A stretch of DNA of 64,000 nucleotides from Bacillus sp. BGMRC 2118 (GTDB lineage: Bacteria > Bacillota > Bacilli > Bacillales > SA4): NCBI GenBank assembly GCA_008364785.1, contig VTTJ01000011.1, forward strand, positions 62,001-126,000. The letters run 5' to 3'. The position numbers and the translations under genes are program-made. Numbering within the stretch: the first letter of the stretch is position 1; the number at the start of each line of letters is the position of its first letter. The notes beneath the pieces are model-generated. The model saw nothing but the letters and a program-made list of their open reading frames with translations, was not told the origin of the DNA and searched no databases. Positions 32,457 to 40,933 of this stretch are shown here, piece by piece.

Positions 32457-34156
32457 GTGAACACTTCAATAGATCATTACCACCAGTGGCCGGAACCTAT
32501 CAATTACAGAACTATATAGACACAGCAAGCAATTTTCAATGGGAGTCCGTTCATCCTCATTTTAGCTGGTACAAAAGCAATCTAGTAAACATGACACATG
32601 AATGTATTGACAGGCACGTGGAAGATGGAGTTGGGGATAAGACAGCTCTTATCTACGCAAACGGTCAAACGAAGGAAGAATATACATTTGCACAGCTAAA
32701 GCAAAAAATCGATGAATGGGCAAACTTGTTAAAACATGACGGTGTAAAAAAAGGTGACCGAGTGTTTGTATTTTTACCGAAGCATCCAGATTGTTATGTG
32801 GCAATTTTAGCCATTATTAAAATTGGGGCAATTGCAGGCCCGTTGTTTGAAGCCTTTATGGAAGAAGCGGTTTATGACCGAATGTATGACTGTGAAGCTT
32901 CTGTGTTAATGACCAACTTGGAGCTTCTTCCTCGTGTACCTGTAGAGAAGCTTCCTCATCTTAAGCAAGTCTTTGTAACAGATGATGTTGAGCATGCAGG
33001 AGTAGTATCGATCCCAAGAAAAATTAATGAAATTACTATTGAGGAATCAGTAACTGAATGGGTAGATTTAGAAGATGGCATGATCATTCATTACACTTCA
33101 GGTTCAACGGGAAAACCAAAAGGAGTCCTTCACGCCCACCGGGTGATGATTCAACAGTATCAAACAGGAAAATGGGTGCTTGATTTACAGGAAGAAGATA
33201 TTTACTGGTGTACGGCTCATCCCGGCTGGGTAACCGGTAGTTCATATGGAATATTTGCACCTTGGTTAAATCAGGCAACAATTGTTGTACATGGCGGCAG
33301 ATTTAGTGCTGAAGAATGGTTTGAAGTATTGCAGGATACAAAAGTTTCTGTATGGTACAGTGCTCCTACAGCATTTCGGTTATTAATGGATCATACAGAA
33401 CGTTTATCTACATATAACCTTTCTTCACTAAGACATATTTTAAGTGTAGGTGAACCATTAAATCCAGAGGTCATTGAATGGGGAGACAAAGCACTGAAGT
33501 TGCGCATTCATGATACATGGTGGATGACGGAAACTGGTGCACAATTAATTGTGAATCTTCCATCTGCACCTATTAAACCCGGTTCAATGGGACGTCCTGT
33601 TCCAGGTATCCATGCTGCCATAATCGATGAAAATGGAAGCGAAGTCTCGCGAGGTGAATTAGGGTTACTGGCCATTAAGCAAGGCTGGCCATCCATGATG
33701 AAGGAAATATGGAAGAATGAAGCGAAATATCATTCCTATTTTGTTGGTGACTATTATATTTCGGGTGACTTAGCGACGATGGATGAAGAAGGTTATGTGT
33801 TTTTCCAAGGAAGAAGTGATGATATGATCAATTCCTCTGGAGAAAGAATCGGTCCTTTTGAAGTTGAAAGCAAACTTATCGAGCATCCTGCAGTTGTAGA
33901 AGCAGCCGTAATTGGAAAACCGGATTCAATTCGTGGTGAAATTGTGAAAGCGTTCGTTGTTCTGTCAGATGGTGTAATAGAGACTGAGGAGTTAAAAAAG
34001 GAAATACAAACGTTCGTAAGATATAAGCTTTCTGCTCATGCTATGCCGAGAGAAATTGAAGTGTTACAGGAGCTGCCAAAAACACAAATAAGCGGGAAAA
34101 TCCTTCGTAGAGTGTTGAAAGCAAACGAAATAAACAGAGTAAAAGAGAAGATATGA
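32453..34156 (+). CDS. Acetate-CoA ligase-like AMP-forming synthetase (AcsA type)
   Basis: 567-residue ANL-superfamily enzyme of AcsA length. Motifs: YTSGSTGKPKGV (ATP loop), DTWWMTETG, YYISGDLATMDEEGYVFFQG, SDDMINSSGERIGPFEVE, and the C-terminal catalytic lysine in PKTQISGKILRR. WWxTETG and HPGWVTGSSYGIFAPW point to acetate or propionate as acyl group. It is coupled to the ATPase by ATGA at the end of the SAM-repressed operon; MetY releases acetate, so regeneration of acetyl-CoA for MetX is a coherent job. Confidence 0.87.
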   Translation: MSEHFNRSLPPVAGTYQLQNYIDTASNFQWESVHPHFSWYKSNLVNMTHECIDRHVEDGVGDKTALIYANGQTKEEYTFAQLKQKIDEWANLLKHDGVKKGDRVFVFLPKHPDCYVAILAIIKIGAIAGPLFEAFMEEAVYDRMYDCEASVLMTNLELLPRVPVEKLPHLKQVFVTDDVEHAGVVSIPRKINEITIEESVTEWVDLEDGMIIHYTSGSTGKPKGVLHAHRVMIQQYQTGKWVLDLQEEDIYWCTAHPGWVTGSSYGIFAPWLNQATIVVHGGRFSAEEWFEVLQDTKVSVWYSAPTAFRLLMDHTERLSTYNLSSLRHILSVGEPLNPEVIEWGDKALKLRIHDTWWMTETGAQLIVNLPSAPIKPGSMGRPVPGIHAAIIDENGSEVSRGELGLLAIKQGWPSMMKEIWKNEAKYHSYFVGDYYISGDLATMDEEGYVFFQGRSDDMINSSGERIGPFEVESKLIEHPAVVEAAVIGKPDSIRGEIVKAFVVLSDGVIETEELKKEIQTFVRYKLSAHAMPREIEVLQELPKTQISGKILRRVLKANEINRVKEKI

Positions 34157-34201
34157 AAACGCTAACATTTTACTGGGATAATTTTTTAGTTAAAAAATGT
34201 G

Positions 34202-34231
34202 TTGACTGATAGAAATTTAACATGCTACAAT
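34202..34231 (+). promoter_or_regulatory. Predicted sigma-A promoter of metNPQ
   Basis: TTGACT, 18-nt spacer, TACAAT, about 75 nt upstream of riboswitch 3. Confidence 0.7.
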
Positions 34232-34303
34232 CACTCTCGTAATCTTTTTAAGACATAAATTATTATTTGAAAATTATATATGTGTTTTTTTCTTAAAAAC
34301 ACG

Positions 34304-34461
34304 CTCTTATCTAGAGAGGTGGAGGGACTGGGCCCGATGAAACCCGGCAACCGTCAACAATTTGTTGAAATGGTGCCAATTCCTACAAAGCGATTGCTTT
34401 GGCAGATGAGAGAGAGGCTACGTATGTAACCCTTTCTGCTCGTTTGCGGAAAGGGTTTTTT
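34304..34461 (+). promoter_or_regulatory. SAM-I (S-box) riboswitch 3 with terminator, controlling metNPQ
   Basis: P1 CTCTTATC / GATGAGAG (one G-U), cores GGTGGAGGGACTGGGCCC and ACCCGGCAACC, P3 GTCAACAATTTGTTGA, P4 CAAAGCGATTGCTTTG. Terminator AACCCTTTCTGC / GCGGAAAGGGTT (12 bp) with a T-run. Confidence 0.97.
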
Positions 34462-34533
34462 ATGATATTTCTGGCGCACTAGCCAATACTACTACAAATA
34501 ATAGATACCTTAGATACAAGAGAGGTGAGTAGC

Positions 34534-35559
34534 ATGATCACATTAAAGGATGTAAAAAAGGTCTTTTCTTCAAAAAGTGGAGAAGTTACAGCAGTAAATG
34601 GAATCAACCTTGAGATTAAGCAAGGAGAAATTTACGGAATCATCGGGTACAGTGGAGCGGGGAAGAGTACGTTAATTCGTATGTTTAATCAGCTTGAAAA
34701 GCCGACTAGTGGATCCATCGTTGTAGATGATCGAGAGATGGCTACATTACGTGGGAAAGATTTACGCGTAGCTAGACAAGAAATCGGGATGATCTTCCAG
34801 CATTTTAATTTATTATGGTCACGAACAGTTCGTGAAAATATTGAGTTTCCTCTAGAAATTGCAGGTGTTGCTCCTTCAAAGCGTAAAGAACGATCAGAGG
34901 AATTAATTAAGCTCGTTGGCCTTGAAGGTAGAGAAGATGCATATCCGTCAGAATTAAGTGGAGGACAAAAGCAGCGTGTTGGTATCGCAAGAGCATTAGC
35001 GAACAACCCGAAAGTGCTTTTATGTGATGAAGCTACTTCAGCACTTGATCCACAAACAACAGACTCTATTTTAGAGCTGTTAGTCGATATTAATGAAAGA
35101 TTAGGGTTAACAATCATCCTAATCACACATGAAATGCACGTCATTCGTAAAATTTGTCACAAGGTTGCTGTGATGGAAAGTGGTTCAGTTGTGGAACAAG
35201 GTGATGTTCTGACTGTATTTAAAAACCCACAAGCAGCGATTACGAAAAGATTCGTAAGCCAACTAACAGAGCCTGAGGAAGTAAAGGAAACAGGTGAGCA
35301 CCTCATTGAGAAGTTTCCAAATGGTACTGTTCTGCAACTAACATTCGTTGGAGAAGGGACAGAGGCACCAATCATAACAAATGTTATTCGCAAATTTGAT
35401 GTGATGGTCAACATCTTACAAGGCAAAATTTCTCATCTGCAAACTGGTGCGTATGGTACATTGTTTATCCATATTGACGGAGCAAACGATGAAATTGAAA
35501 GAGCCATTTCCTTCATACGGGAGCAATCTGTTGGGGTGGAGGTGATTTCAAATGGTTAA
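34534..35559 (+). CDS. metN: Methionine ABC importer ATPase MetN
   Basis: 341-residue ATPase of the MetNPQ D/L-methionine importer. Walker A IGYSGAGKST (about 37-46), Q-loop MIFQHFNLL, signature LSGGQKQRVGIARAL, Walker B VLLCDEATSALDPQT. The C-terminal 75 residues (about 265-341) form the NIL domain, through which intracellular methionine trans-inhibits transport. The ATG is chosen since the alternative GTG lies inside the SD AGAGGTGA. Overlaps metP by 8 nt. Confidence 0.97.
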   Translation: MITLKDVKKVFSSKSGEVTAVNGINLEIKQGEIYGIIGYSGAGKSTLIRMFNQLEKPTSGSIVVDDREMATLRGKDLRVARQEIGMIFQHFNLLWSRTVRENIEFPLEIAGVAPSKRKERSEELIKLVGLEGREDAYPSELSGGQKQRVGIARALANNPKVLLCDEATSALDPQTTDSILELLVDINERLGLTIILITHEMHVIRKICHKVAVMESGSVVEQGDVLTVFKNPQAAITKRFVSQLTEPEEVKETGEHLIEKFPNGTVLQLTFVGEGTEAPIITNVIRKFDVMVNILQGKISHLQTGAYGTLFIHIDGANDEIERAISFIREQSVGVEVISNG

Positions 35560-36220
35560 TGAATTACTGCCTAATGTGAAGTGGGATAAAATGCTGGAGG
35601 CAACTCTTGAAACTCTCTACATGACATCAATCTCTGTAGTTGTCACCTTTATATTAGGGGTTATATTAGGATTACTTTTGTTTCTAACAGGTAAAGGAAA
35701 CCTATGGGAAAACACATTCATTCAATCAGTTATTGCAGCAGTTGTGAACATCTTCCGTTCGATTCCTTTTATCATTCTCATTATTCTGCTTATCCCGTTT
35801 ACAAGGTTCCTGCTCGGTTCCATGTTGGGATGGGATGCAGCATTGCCTGCACTTATTATCGGTGCTGCACCGTTTTATGCAAGGATGGTTGAAATTGCTT
35901 TACGTGAAATCGATAAAGGAGTCATTGAAGCATCAAGGGCAATGGGAGCAACGACGTGGACAATTATTACAAAGGTTTTACTTCCAGAATCAATGCCTGC
36001 ATTAGCCTCTGGAATTACGGTTACAGCGATAGCTCTTGTTGGTTACACCGCAATGGCTGGAGTTGTAGGCGCTGGTGGACTTGGTACACTTGCCTTTTTA
36101 GATGGCTTCCAACGTTCACAAAGTGATGTCACATTTGTAGCGACTGTCATCATTCTCATTATTGTTTTTATCATTCAAATAATTGGTGATAAAGTCACAC
36201 ATGCACTAGATAAAAGATAA
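35552..36220 (+). CDS. metP: Methionine ABC importer permease MetP (MetI)
   Basis: 222-residue permease with five membrane helices. The block SVIAAVVNIFRSIPFIILI and the EAA loop EIDKGVIEASRAMGATTWTI are typical of MetI. Starts within the end of metN (GAGGTGATTTCAA before ATG), so coupled. Substrate methionine, from the family and the upstream SAM riboswitch. Confidence 0.97.
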   Translation: MVNELLPNVKWDKMLEATLETLYMTSISVVVTFILGVILGLLLFLTGKGNLWENTFIQSVIAAVVNIFRSIPFIILIILLIPFTRFLLGSMLGWDAALPALIIGAAPFYARMVEIALREIDKGVIEASRAMGATTWTIITKVLLPESMPALASGITVTAIALVGYTAMAGVVGAGGLGTLAFLDGFQRSQSDVTFVATVIILIIVFIIQIIGDKVTHALDKR

Positions 36221-36274
36221 CTTCCGCTCCATATGGACGAAAGATAAATACTAAAAAGTAAAAGGAGAATACAC

Positions 36275-37078
36275 ATGAAGAAAATTTTAGGTTTTGTCAG
36301 TTTAGCAGTATTACTATTAGCTTTAACAGCTTGTGGAGGAAATGAAGGGAAATTAGTCGTAGGTGCTTCCAACGTACCTCATGCTGAAATTTTAGAACAA
36401 GTTCAGCCAATTCTTGAAGATGAGGGAATTGAACTAGAAATCGTTCCATTTCAAGATTATGTATTACCAAACAAAGGACTTGCAGATAAAGAATTAGATG
36501 CAAACTATTTCCAACACATTCCATATCTTGAGTCACAAATGGCTGACAACGGATATGACTTTGTCAATGCTGGTGGAATCCACATTGAGCCAATTGGTGT
36601 TTATTCTAAAAAATATAAGAGCTTAGATGAACTACCAGAAGGTGCTGTAATTATTATGAGTAACTCTGTTGCAGACCATGGCCGTATTTTAACAATGCTT
36701 GAAAGCAAAGGACTTATCAAGCTAAAAGAAGGTATTGATACAACAAAGGCTACGGAAGATGACATCGTAGAAAACCCTAAAAATTTAGATTTCAGAGCTG
36801 ATGTAGAAGCAGGATTACTTCCTCAAGTTTATAATAATGATGAAGGCGATGCAGTGCTAATCAACACAAACTATGCGATTGATGCAGGGTTAAACCCATT
36901 GAAAGATGCAATTGCAATCGAAGGCTCTGATTCTCCATATGTAAACATCATTGCTGTTCGTGCTGGTGATGAAGATCGTGAAGAAATCAAAAAGTTAGTT
37001 GAAGCACTACGTTCAAAAGAAATCCAAGCATTCATTGAAGAGAAATACGAAGGTGCAGTAGTACCTGTAACTGAATAA
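36275..37078 (+). CDS. metQ: Methionine-binding lipoprotein MetQ
   Basis: 267-residue NlpA-family lipoprotein. The signal peptide ends in lipobox LTAC (Cys20). Mature motifs include LVVGASNVPHAEILEQVQP, DYVLPNKGLADKELDANYFQ and VINTNYAIDAGL-type segments that line the methionine site. Third gene of metNPQ, closed by a terminator. Confidence 0.97.
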   Translation: MKKILGFVSLAVLLLALTACGGNEGKLVVGASNVPHAEILEQVQPILEDEGIELEIVPFQDYVLPNKGLADKELDANYFQHIPYLESQMADNGYDFVNAGGIHIEPIGVYSKKYKSLDELPEGAVIIMSNSVADHGRILTMLESKGLIKLKEGIDTTKATEDDIVENPKNLDFRADVEAGLLPQVYNNDEGDAVLINTNYAIDAGLNPLKDAIAIEGSDSPYVNIIAVRAGDEDREEIKKLVEALRSKEIQAFIEEKYEGAVVPVTE

Positions 37079-37089
37079 TAGTTAAGAAG

Positions 37090-37115
37090 GACACCCATTT
37101 TTGGGTGTCTTTTTT
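37090..37115 (+). terminator. Intrinsic terminator of metNPQ
   Basis: Stem GACACCCA / TGGGTGTC, loop TTTT, then TTTTTT. Confidence 0.9.
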
Positions 37116-37131
37116 GGATATAAATGTTAAT

Positions 37132-37225
37132 TCGTCTGAAAAATAATGAAAGTCGTCCAAATAAAAATAAAAGTCGTCCGAAAAGATTCATAACTCGTCC
37201 AGAATGTTGTAAAAATCGTCCGAAT
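37132..37225 (+). repeat. 21-nt phased tandem array, core TCGTCC(G/A)
   Basis: TCGTCY starts at 37132, 37153, 37174, 37195 and 37216, exactly 21 nt apart in all four intervals. The 15-nt spacers are A-rich and unrelated. It follows the metQ terminator by about 17 nt. In-frame stops exclude coding. Confidence 0.9.
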
Positions 37226-37334
37226 TATAACCAATGAAACCAGTTTCTTCCTATTAATATAGACAAAATGCATACTCCACTTAAATTAATCCATACTAAA
37301 GTTGTTAAACATTAATTTTTAGGAGTTGAATGTG

Positions 37335-37700
37335 ATGGATTATCAACCGCGAAATTCTACTGAAGCTGCATTACATGACTATAAACTAGGATTAGGTACG
37401 TTTACTCAAAAGATGCCGGATCTTGCTCACCATTACAATGCTTTTACAGAAGCTTGCTTCAAAGAAGGAATACTTGATCAAAAACAAAAGCAGTTGATTG
37501 CCTTGGGAATTAGTCTGTACTCTCAGGATGAATACTGCATTATTTATCATACAAAGGGTTGTCTGGACCAAGGTGCAACAGAGGAAGAGATTCTTGAAGC
37601 AGTAGGTGTAACAGCTGCATTTGGTGGAGGAGCGGCAATGAGTCAGGCTGTAACATTAGTTCAAGAATGTATGAATGAATTAAATGAGTTGAAGCAATAA
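37335..37700 (+). CDS. yurZ: AhpD/carboxymuconolactone decarboxylase-like protein YurZ
   Basis: 121-residue all-helical protein of the CMD/AhpD family. The family active-site region appears as DEYCIIYHTKGCLDQGA, with a single Cys and a His four residues on (CxxxH), rather than the CxxC of AhpD peroxidase partners, so a redox role is doubtful. Position between metQ and the suf operon matches B. subtilis yurZ. GTG three bases upstream is an alternative start; AGGAG serves both. Confidence 0.85.
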   Translation: MDYQPRNSTEAALHDYKLGLGTFTQKMPDLAHHYNAFTEACFKEGILDQKQKQLIALGISLYSQDEYCIIYHTKGCLDQGATEEEILEAVGVTAAFGGGAAMSQAVTLVQECMNELNELKQ

Positions 37701-37710
37701 CAAGTAAATA

Positions 37711-37764
37711 AAGCGCGTCCTTCTCACATACATACTCATGAGCGAGAAGAGCGCGTTTTTTTTT
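37711..37764 (+). terminator. Intrinsic terminator of yurZ
   Basis: Long stem, AAGCGCGTCCTTCTC against GAGAAGAGCGCG plus the T-tract (one mismatch, wobble pairs), with a large loop, then nine T. The T-tract abuts mobile element copy C. Confidence 0.82.
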
Positions 37765-37766
37765 AT

Positions 37767-37932
37767 GGTTCATTTTCTAAAACGTTGTTGCTTATCGTAA
37801 ACTGATTCTGTGTGTACAACAAAGTATTAGAAGCAAAATAAGGTTGGATTAGAAAAGAACAGCTCACTTTATGTATAGAAGTACCCAGATTTGGGATTTT
37901 TACGCATATCAACAATTTATATGAAAACAGCC
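37767..37932 (-). mobile_element. MITE-like element, copy C (166 bp)
   Basis: Left end GGTTCATTTTCTAAAACGTT and right end TATATGAAAACAGCC form the inverted termini; the interior GGTTGGATTAGAAAAGAAC, TATAGAAGTACCCAGAT and GGGATTTTTAC aligns with copies A and B in reverse complement. No clear target duplication remains (TTTTTTAT and TTACTATT). Confidence 0.78.
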
Positions 37933-38066
37933 TTACTATTTGTGTACATTAAAACGGGATAAGTCGAATTTCCATATATTTTAGAGGATAATTATCACTC
38001 AGTCAGTTAATGTAACGAAATGTGGAGTCATCCATAAATATCCATCAATTTGAATGAGTATCGACT
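37933..38066. other. Intergenic stretch, nothing recognised
   Basis: Between mobile element C and the promoter of the next small gene. A/T-rich, no ORF with an RBS, no strong hairpin or repeat seen. Confidence 0.5.
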
Positions 38067-38096
38067 TTGAGTGGACAAGTTATACATTGGTAGAAT
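38067..38096 (+). promoter_or_regulatory. Predicted sigma-A promoter of a small gene
   Basis: TTGAGT, 18-nt spacer, TAGAAT. Expected transcription start is about 20 nt upstream of the ATG used below, which argues against the longer upstream start. Confidence 0.5.
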
Positions 38097-38124
38097 TACA
38101 GTGTACAATAAAAACTCGAAAGGG

Positions 38125-38331
38125 ATGATTCTTATCCATTTGCAACTAAACTATACGTCCGAAATGGAAAAGGCAATGCAAAAATCACATGGTATGGGTT
38201 ATGCGGAGTATAGCTGTAAGTTGAAAAAACGAATGCAAGTTGAAATGAAACGTCAAAAGGAATACGAAACTAGTTGTAGATTACGATCTGGACTTAACAT
38301 GCATACAGTTTACAATACGTTAAAGAACTAG
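38125..38331 (+). CDS. Small basic protein, unknown function
   Basis: 68-residue basic, probably helical protein (MEKAMQKSHGMGYAEYSCKL, then KKRMQVEMKRQKEYETSCRL) with two Cys. Not recognised. Support for a real gene: a plausible promoter, an AAAGGG box though very close to the ATG, and a strong terminator whose stem starts in the stop codon. A longer form starting at a GTG 54 nt upstream would begin inside the promoter. In B. subtilis the yurZ-sufC gap has no obvious equivalent known to me. Confidence 0.5.
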   Translation: MILIHLQLNYTSEMEKAMQKSHGMGYAEYSCKLKKRMQVEMKRQKEYETSCRLRSGLNMHTVYNTLKN

Positions 38332-38352
38332 CTTATATAAGCTAGTTCTTTT
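38322..38352 (+). terminator. Intrinsic terminator of the small basic-protein gene
   Basis: Self-complementary AAAGAACTAGCTTA / TAAGCTAGTTCTTT followed by TTTTG. The T-tract is part of the 8-bp target site of mobile element copy A. Confidence 0.85.
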
Positions 38353-38357
38353 GTAAT

Positions 38358-38545
38358 GGCTGTTATCGTACGATTGTTGCTTTGAGTAATAATCCCAAGA
38401 GCTGGATTTTTACCTTAGTATTCAGATACTTCTATGCATAAAGAAAGTTGCTCTTTTCTCTAATCCGAACTCAATTTGGTTCTAACACTGGTTATTTGTC
38501 ACCCAGAGAAATTGTACTAAAAGCAACAAAGTTTAGAAAAGAGCC
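38358..38545 (+). mobile_element. MITE-like element, copy A (188 bp), perfect 8-bp target duplication
   Basis: Terminal inverted repeats of about 31 bp: left GGCTGTTATCGTACGATTGT.. and right ..AAGTTTAGAAAAGAGCC, which shares with the left end GGCT, TTGTTGCTTT and AGTA. Flanked on both sides by TTTGTAAT. No ORF. Best-preserved copy of the family, and the reference orientation. Confidence 0.9.
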
Positions 38546-38829
38546 TTTGTAATATTATACCGGCTAGTATGAGGGATATCCATGAAGTAAAGAATAAAAA
38601 AGAGTGAGAATATTGTATTTCACCTTACGAAAGGACATGCTTTTTGATACAATGAGAATTGCCTAATTATTACTATTGAATATACATATTTCATAAGGAA
38701 GGACTCATCGTCTTTATATTTGATATTATATTTTAAATAGTATAAGATTAGAATGAGAATAAATTGAGAATGACCAAAATCGAGTTCTCTACAAAAAAAC
38801 ATTTTTGTTTAAATAACGGAGGTATAGCA
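38546..38829. other. Leader region of the suf operon
   Basis: A/T-rich spacer without ORF. It must hold the suf promoter; TTTGATATTATATT and TAGTATAAG are candidate elements but spacing is not convincing. Two direct heptamers TGAGAAT (38754 and 38765) resemble half a Fur box but are not inverted. Confidence 0.35.
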
Positions 38830-39606
38830 ATGGGTTCTACTTTAACAATTAAAGATCTTCATGTTTCTGTTGAAGGAAAAGAAATTTTAAAAGGTGTGAA
38901 TCTTGAAATTAAAGGCGGAGAGATTCATGCTGTTATGGGACCAAATGGTACTGGTAAATCAACATTATCATCAGCAATTATGGGTCACCCTAAATATGAA
39001 GTAACATCTGGAAGCATTACACTAGATGGTGAAGATGTATTAGAAATGGAAGTAGATGAGCGTGCTCGCGCAGGTCTATTTTTGGCAATGCAATATCCAA
39101 GTGAAATCAGTGGAGTAACAAATGCTGACTTCTTACGTTCTGCAATCAATGCACGTCGTGAAGAAGGAGATGAGATTTCATTAATGAAGTTTATCCGTAC
39201 AATGGATAAGAGTATGGAACTTCTTGATATGGATCCAAACATGGCACAGCGTTACCTAAACGAAGGTTTCTCTGGTGGAGAAAAGAAACGTAACGAAATT
39301 CTTCAATTAACAATGCTTGAGCCAAAGATTGCAATACTAGACGAAATTGATTCTGGTTTAGATATCGATGCTCTTAAAGTAGTTTCAAAAGGTATTAATG
39401 AAATGCGCGGAGAAGACTTCGGATGCTTAGTGATTACTCACTATCAACGCCTTTTAAACTACATCACTCCAGACGTTGTTCACGTAATGATGCAAGGTCG
39501 TGTTGTAAAATCCGGTGGTCCTGAACTAGCACAACGCTTAGAAGCTGAAGGATATGATTGGATTAAACAGGAATTAGGTATTGAAGACGAAACAGTAGAA
39601 GCTTAA
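38830..39606 (+). CDS. sufC: Fe-S cluster assembly ATPase SufC
   Basis: 258-residue cytosolic ABC-type ATPase of the SufBCD scaffold. Walker A GPNGTGKST, signature FSGGEKKRNEI, and the SufC-specific Walker B ILDEIDSGLDIDAL. The ATG follows GGAGG at normal spacing; the longer upstream frame has no RBS. First gene of sufC-sufD-sufS-sufU-sufB, the sole housekeeping Fe-S pathway in Bacillus and usually essential. Confidence 0.97.
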   Translation: MGSTLTIKDLHVSVEGKEILKGVNLEIKGGEIHAVMGPNGTGKSTLSSAIMGHPKYEVTSGSITLDGEDVLEMEVDERARAGLFLAMQYPSEISGVTNADFLRSAINARREEGDEISLMKFIRTMDKSMELLDMDPNMAQRYLNEGFSGGEKKRNEILQLTMLEPKIAILDEIDSGLDIDALKVVSKGINEMRGEDFGCLVITHYQRLLNYITPDVVHVMMQGRVVKSGGPELAQRLEAEGYDWIKQELGIEDETVEA

Positions 39607-39625
39607 AGCGGTTAGGAGGATTAAC

Positions 39626-40933
39626 ATGACGTTAGAGACGAAACTTCCATTTGATCAGGAGTATATCCGTAATTACTCTAAAGAACTAGGGGAACCGGAA
39701 TGGCTGTTAGATCTTCGCTTACAAGCTCTTGCTAAAGTCGAAGCTCTTCCCCTGCCAAAGCCGGATAAAACGAAAATTGATAGCTGGAACTTTACAAACT
39801 TCCAAAATCACGTAGTGAAAAGCGAAACAGTATCTTCTGTTGATGAATTACCAGAAAATATTAAAGCTCTTATTGATACAGAAGAAAGCAAAAACTTACT
39901 GATTCAAAGAGATCAAACAGTTGCTTACACTACACTATCTGATGAATTAAAAAACCAAGGTGTGATCTTTACAGACATTCACACTGCTGCTCGTGAGCAT
40001 GGTGATTTACTGCAAAAGTATTTCATGAAGGATGCTGTAAAAGTTGATGAGCATAAACTTACTGCATTACACGCAGCATTAGTGAACGGTGGAGCATTCG
40101 TTTATGTTCCAAAGAATGTGATTGTTGAAGCACCACTTCAAGCAATCTATATCCAAGAAAATAAAGATGCAAATCTATTCAATCACGTAATCGTTGTTGC
40201 GGATGATAATAGTGCTGTAACATATGTTGAAAACTACATCTCTATAAACAATGAGAGTGAATCAATTGCCAATATTGTTGCAGAAGTAATTGTCGGTGCA
40301 AACGCCCAAATTACATTTGGTGCTGTCGACAGTTTATCTAAAGGAATCACAACCTATGTGAATCGTCGTGCGAACGTTGGTCGTGACGGTAAAGTAGAAT
40401 GGGCACTAGGTTTAATGAATGACGGTAATACTGTATCAGAAAACGTGACTCACCTAATTGGTGACGGTTCATACGCAGATACAAAAACAGTTACAGTTGG
40501 TCGTGGAGAGCAAAAGCAAAACTTCACTACTAGTGTCATTCACCATGGTAAGCATTCTGAAGGTTATATCTTAAAGCATGGTGTAGTGAAAGAGAGTGCA
40601 TCTCATATCTTTAATGGTATTGGTAAGATTGAGCATGGTGCATCTAAATCAAACGCTGAGCAATCATCACGCGTACTCATTCTTAGTGAAAAGGCTAGAG
40701 GAGACGCAAACCCAATTTTATTGATTGATGAAGACGATGTAACAGCAGGTCATGCTGCATCAGTAGGTCGTGTTGACCCACTTCAACTATACTACTTAAT
40801 GAGCCGTGGTATTCCACAAGTGGAAGCAGAACGTCTAGTTATTCACGGATTCCTTGCTCCTGTAGTAAATGAGCTTCCGATTGAAGCAGTTAAAAAACAA
40901 CTTGTTGAGGTAATTGAAAGGAAAGTAAGATAA
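39626..40933 (+). CDS. sufD: Fe-S cluster assembly protein SufD
   Basis: 435-residue beta-helical scaffold subunit that pairs with SufB and SufC. C-terminal signature block HAASVGRVDPLQLYYLMSRG with the conserved His used in cluster assembly, and an N-terminal helical region. TAGGAGGATTAAC before the ATG. Its stop overlaps the sufS start by one base (TAATG). Confidence 0.97.
   Translation: MTLETKLPFDQEYIRNYSKELGEPEWLLDLRLQALAKVEALPLPKPDKTKIDSWNFTNFQNHVVKSETVSSVDELPENIKALIDTEESKNLLIQRDQTVAYTTLSDELKNQGVIFTDIHTAAREHGDLLQKYFMKDAVKVDEHKLTALHAALVNGGAFVYVPKNVIVEAPLQAIYIQENKDANLFNHVIVVADDNSAVTYVENYISINNESESIANIVAEVIVGANAQITFGAVDSLSKGITTYVNRRANVGRDGKVEWALGLMNDGNTVSENVTHLIGDGSYADTKTVTVGRGEQKQNFTTSVIHHGKHSEGYILKHGVVKESASHIFNGIGKIEHGASKSNAEQSSRVLILSEKARGDANPILLIDEDDVTAGHAASVGRVDPLQLYYLMSRGIPQVEAERLVIHGFLAPVVNELPIEAVKKQLVEVIERKVR

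Noticed and set aside
37132..37225. Possible coding heptapeptide repeat (21 nt equals 7 codons)
   Set aside because: Stop codons occur in all frames across the units and there is no start or RBS.
38071..38331. Longer GTG start for the small basic protein
   Set aside because: It would begin within the predicted -35 region and has no ribosome binding site.
38754..38771. Fur box upstream of sufC
   Set aside because: Two TGAGAAT heptamers are in direct, not inverted, orientation and do not form the 7-1-7 palindrome.
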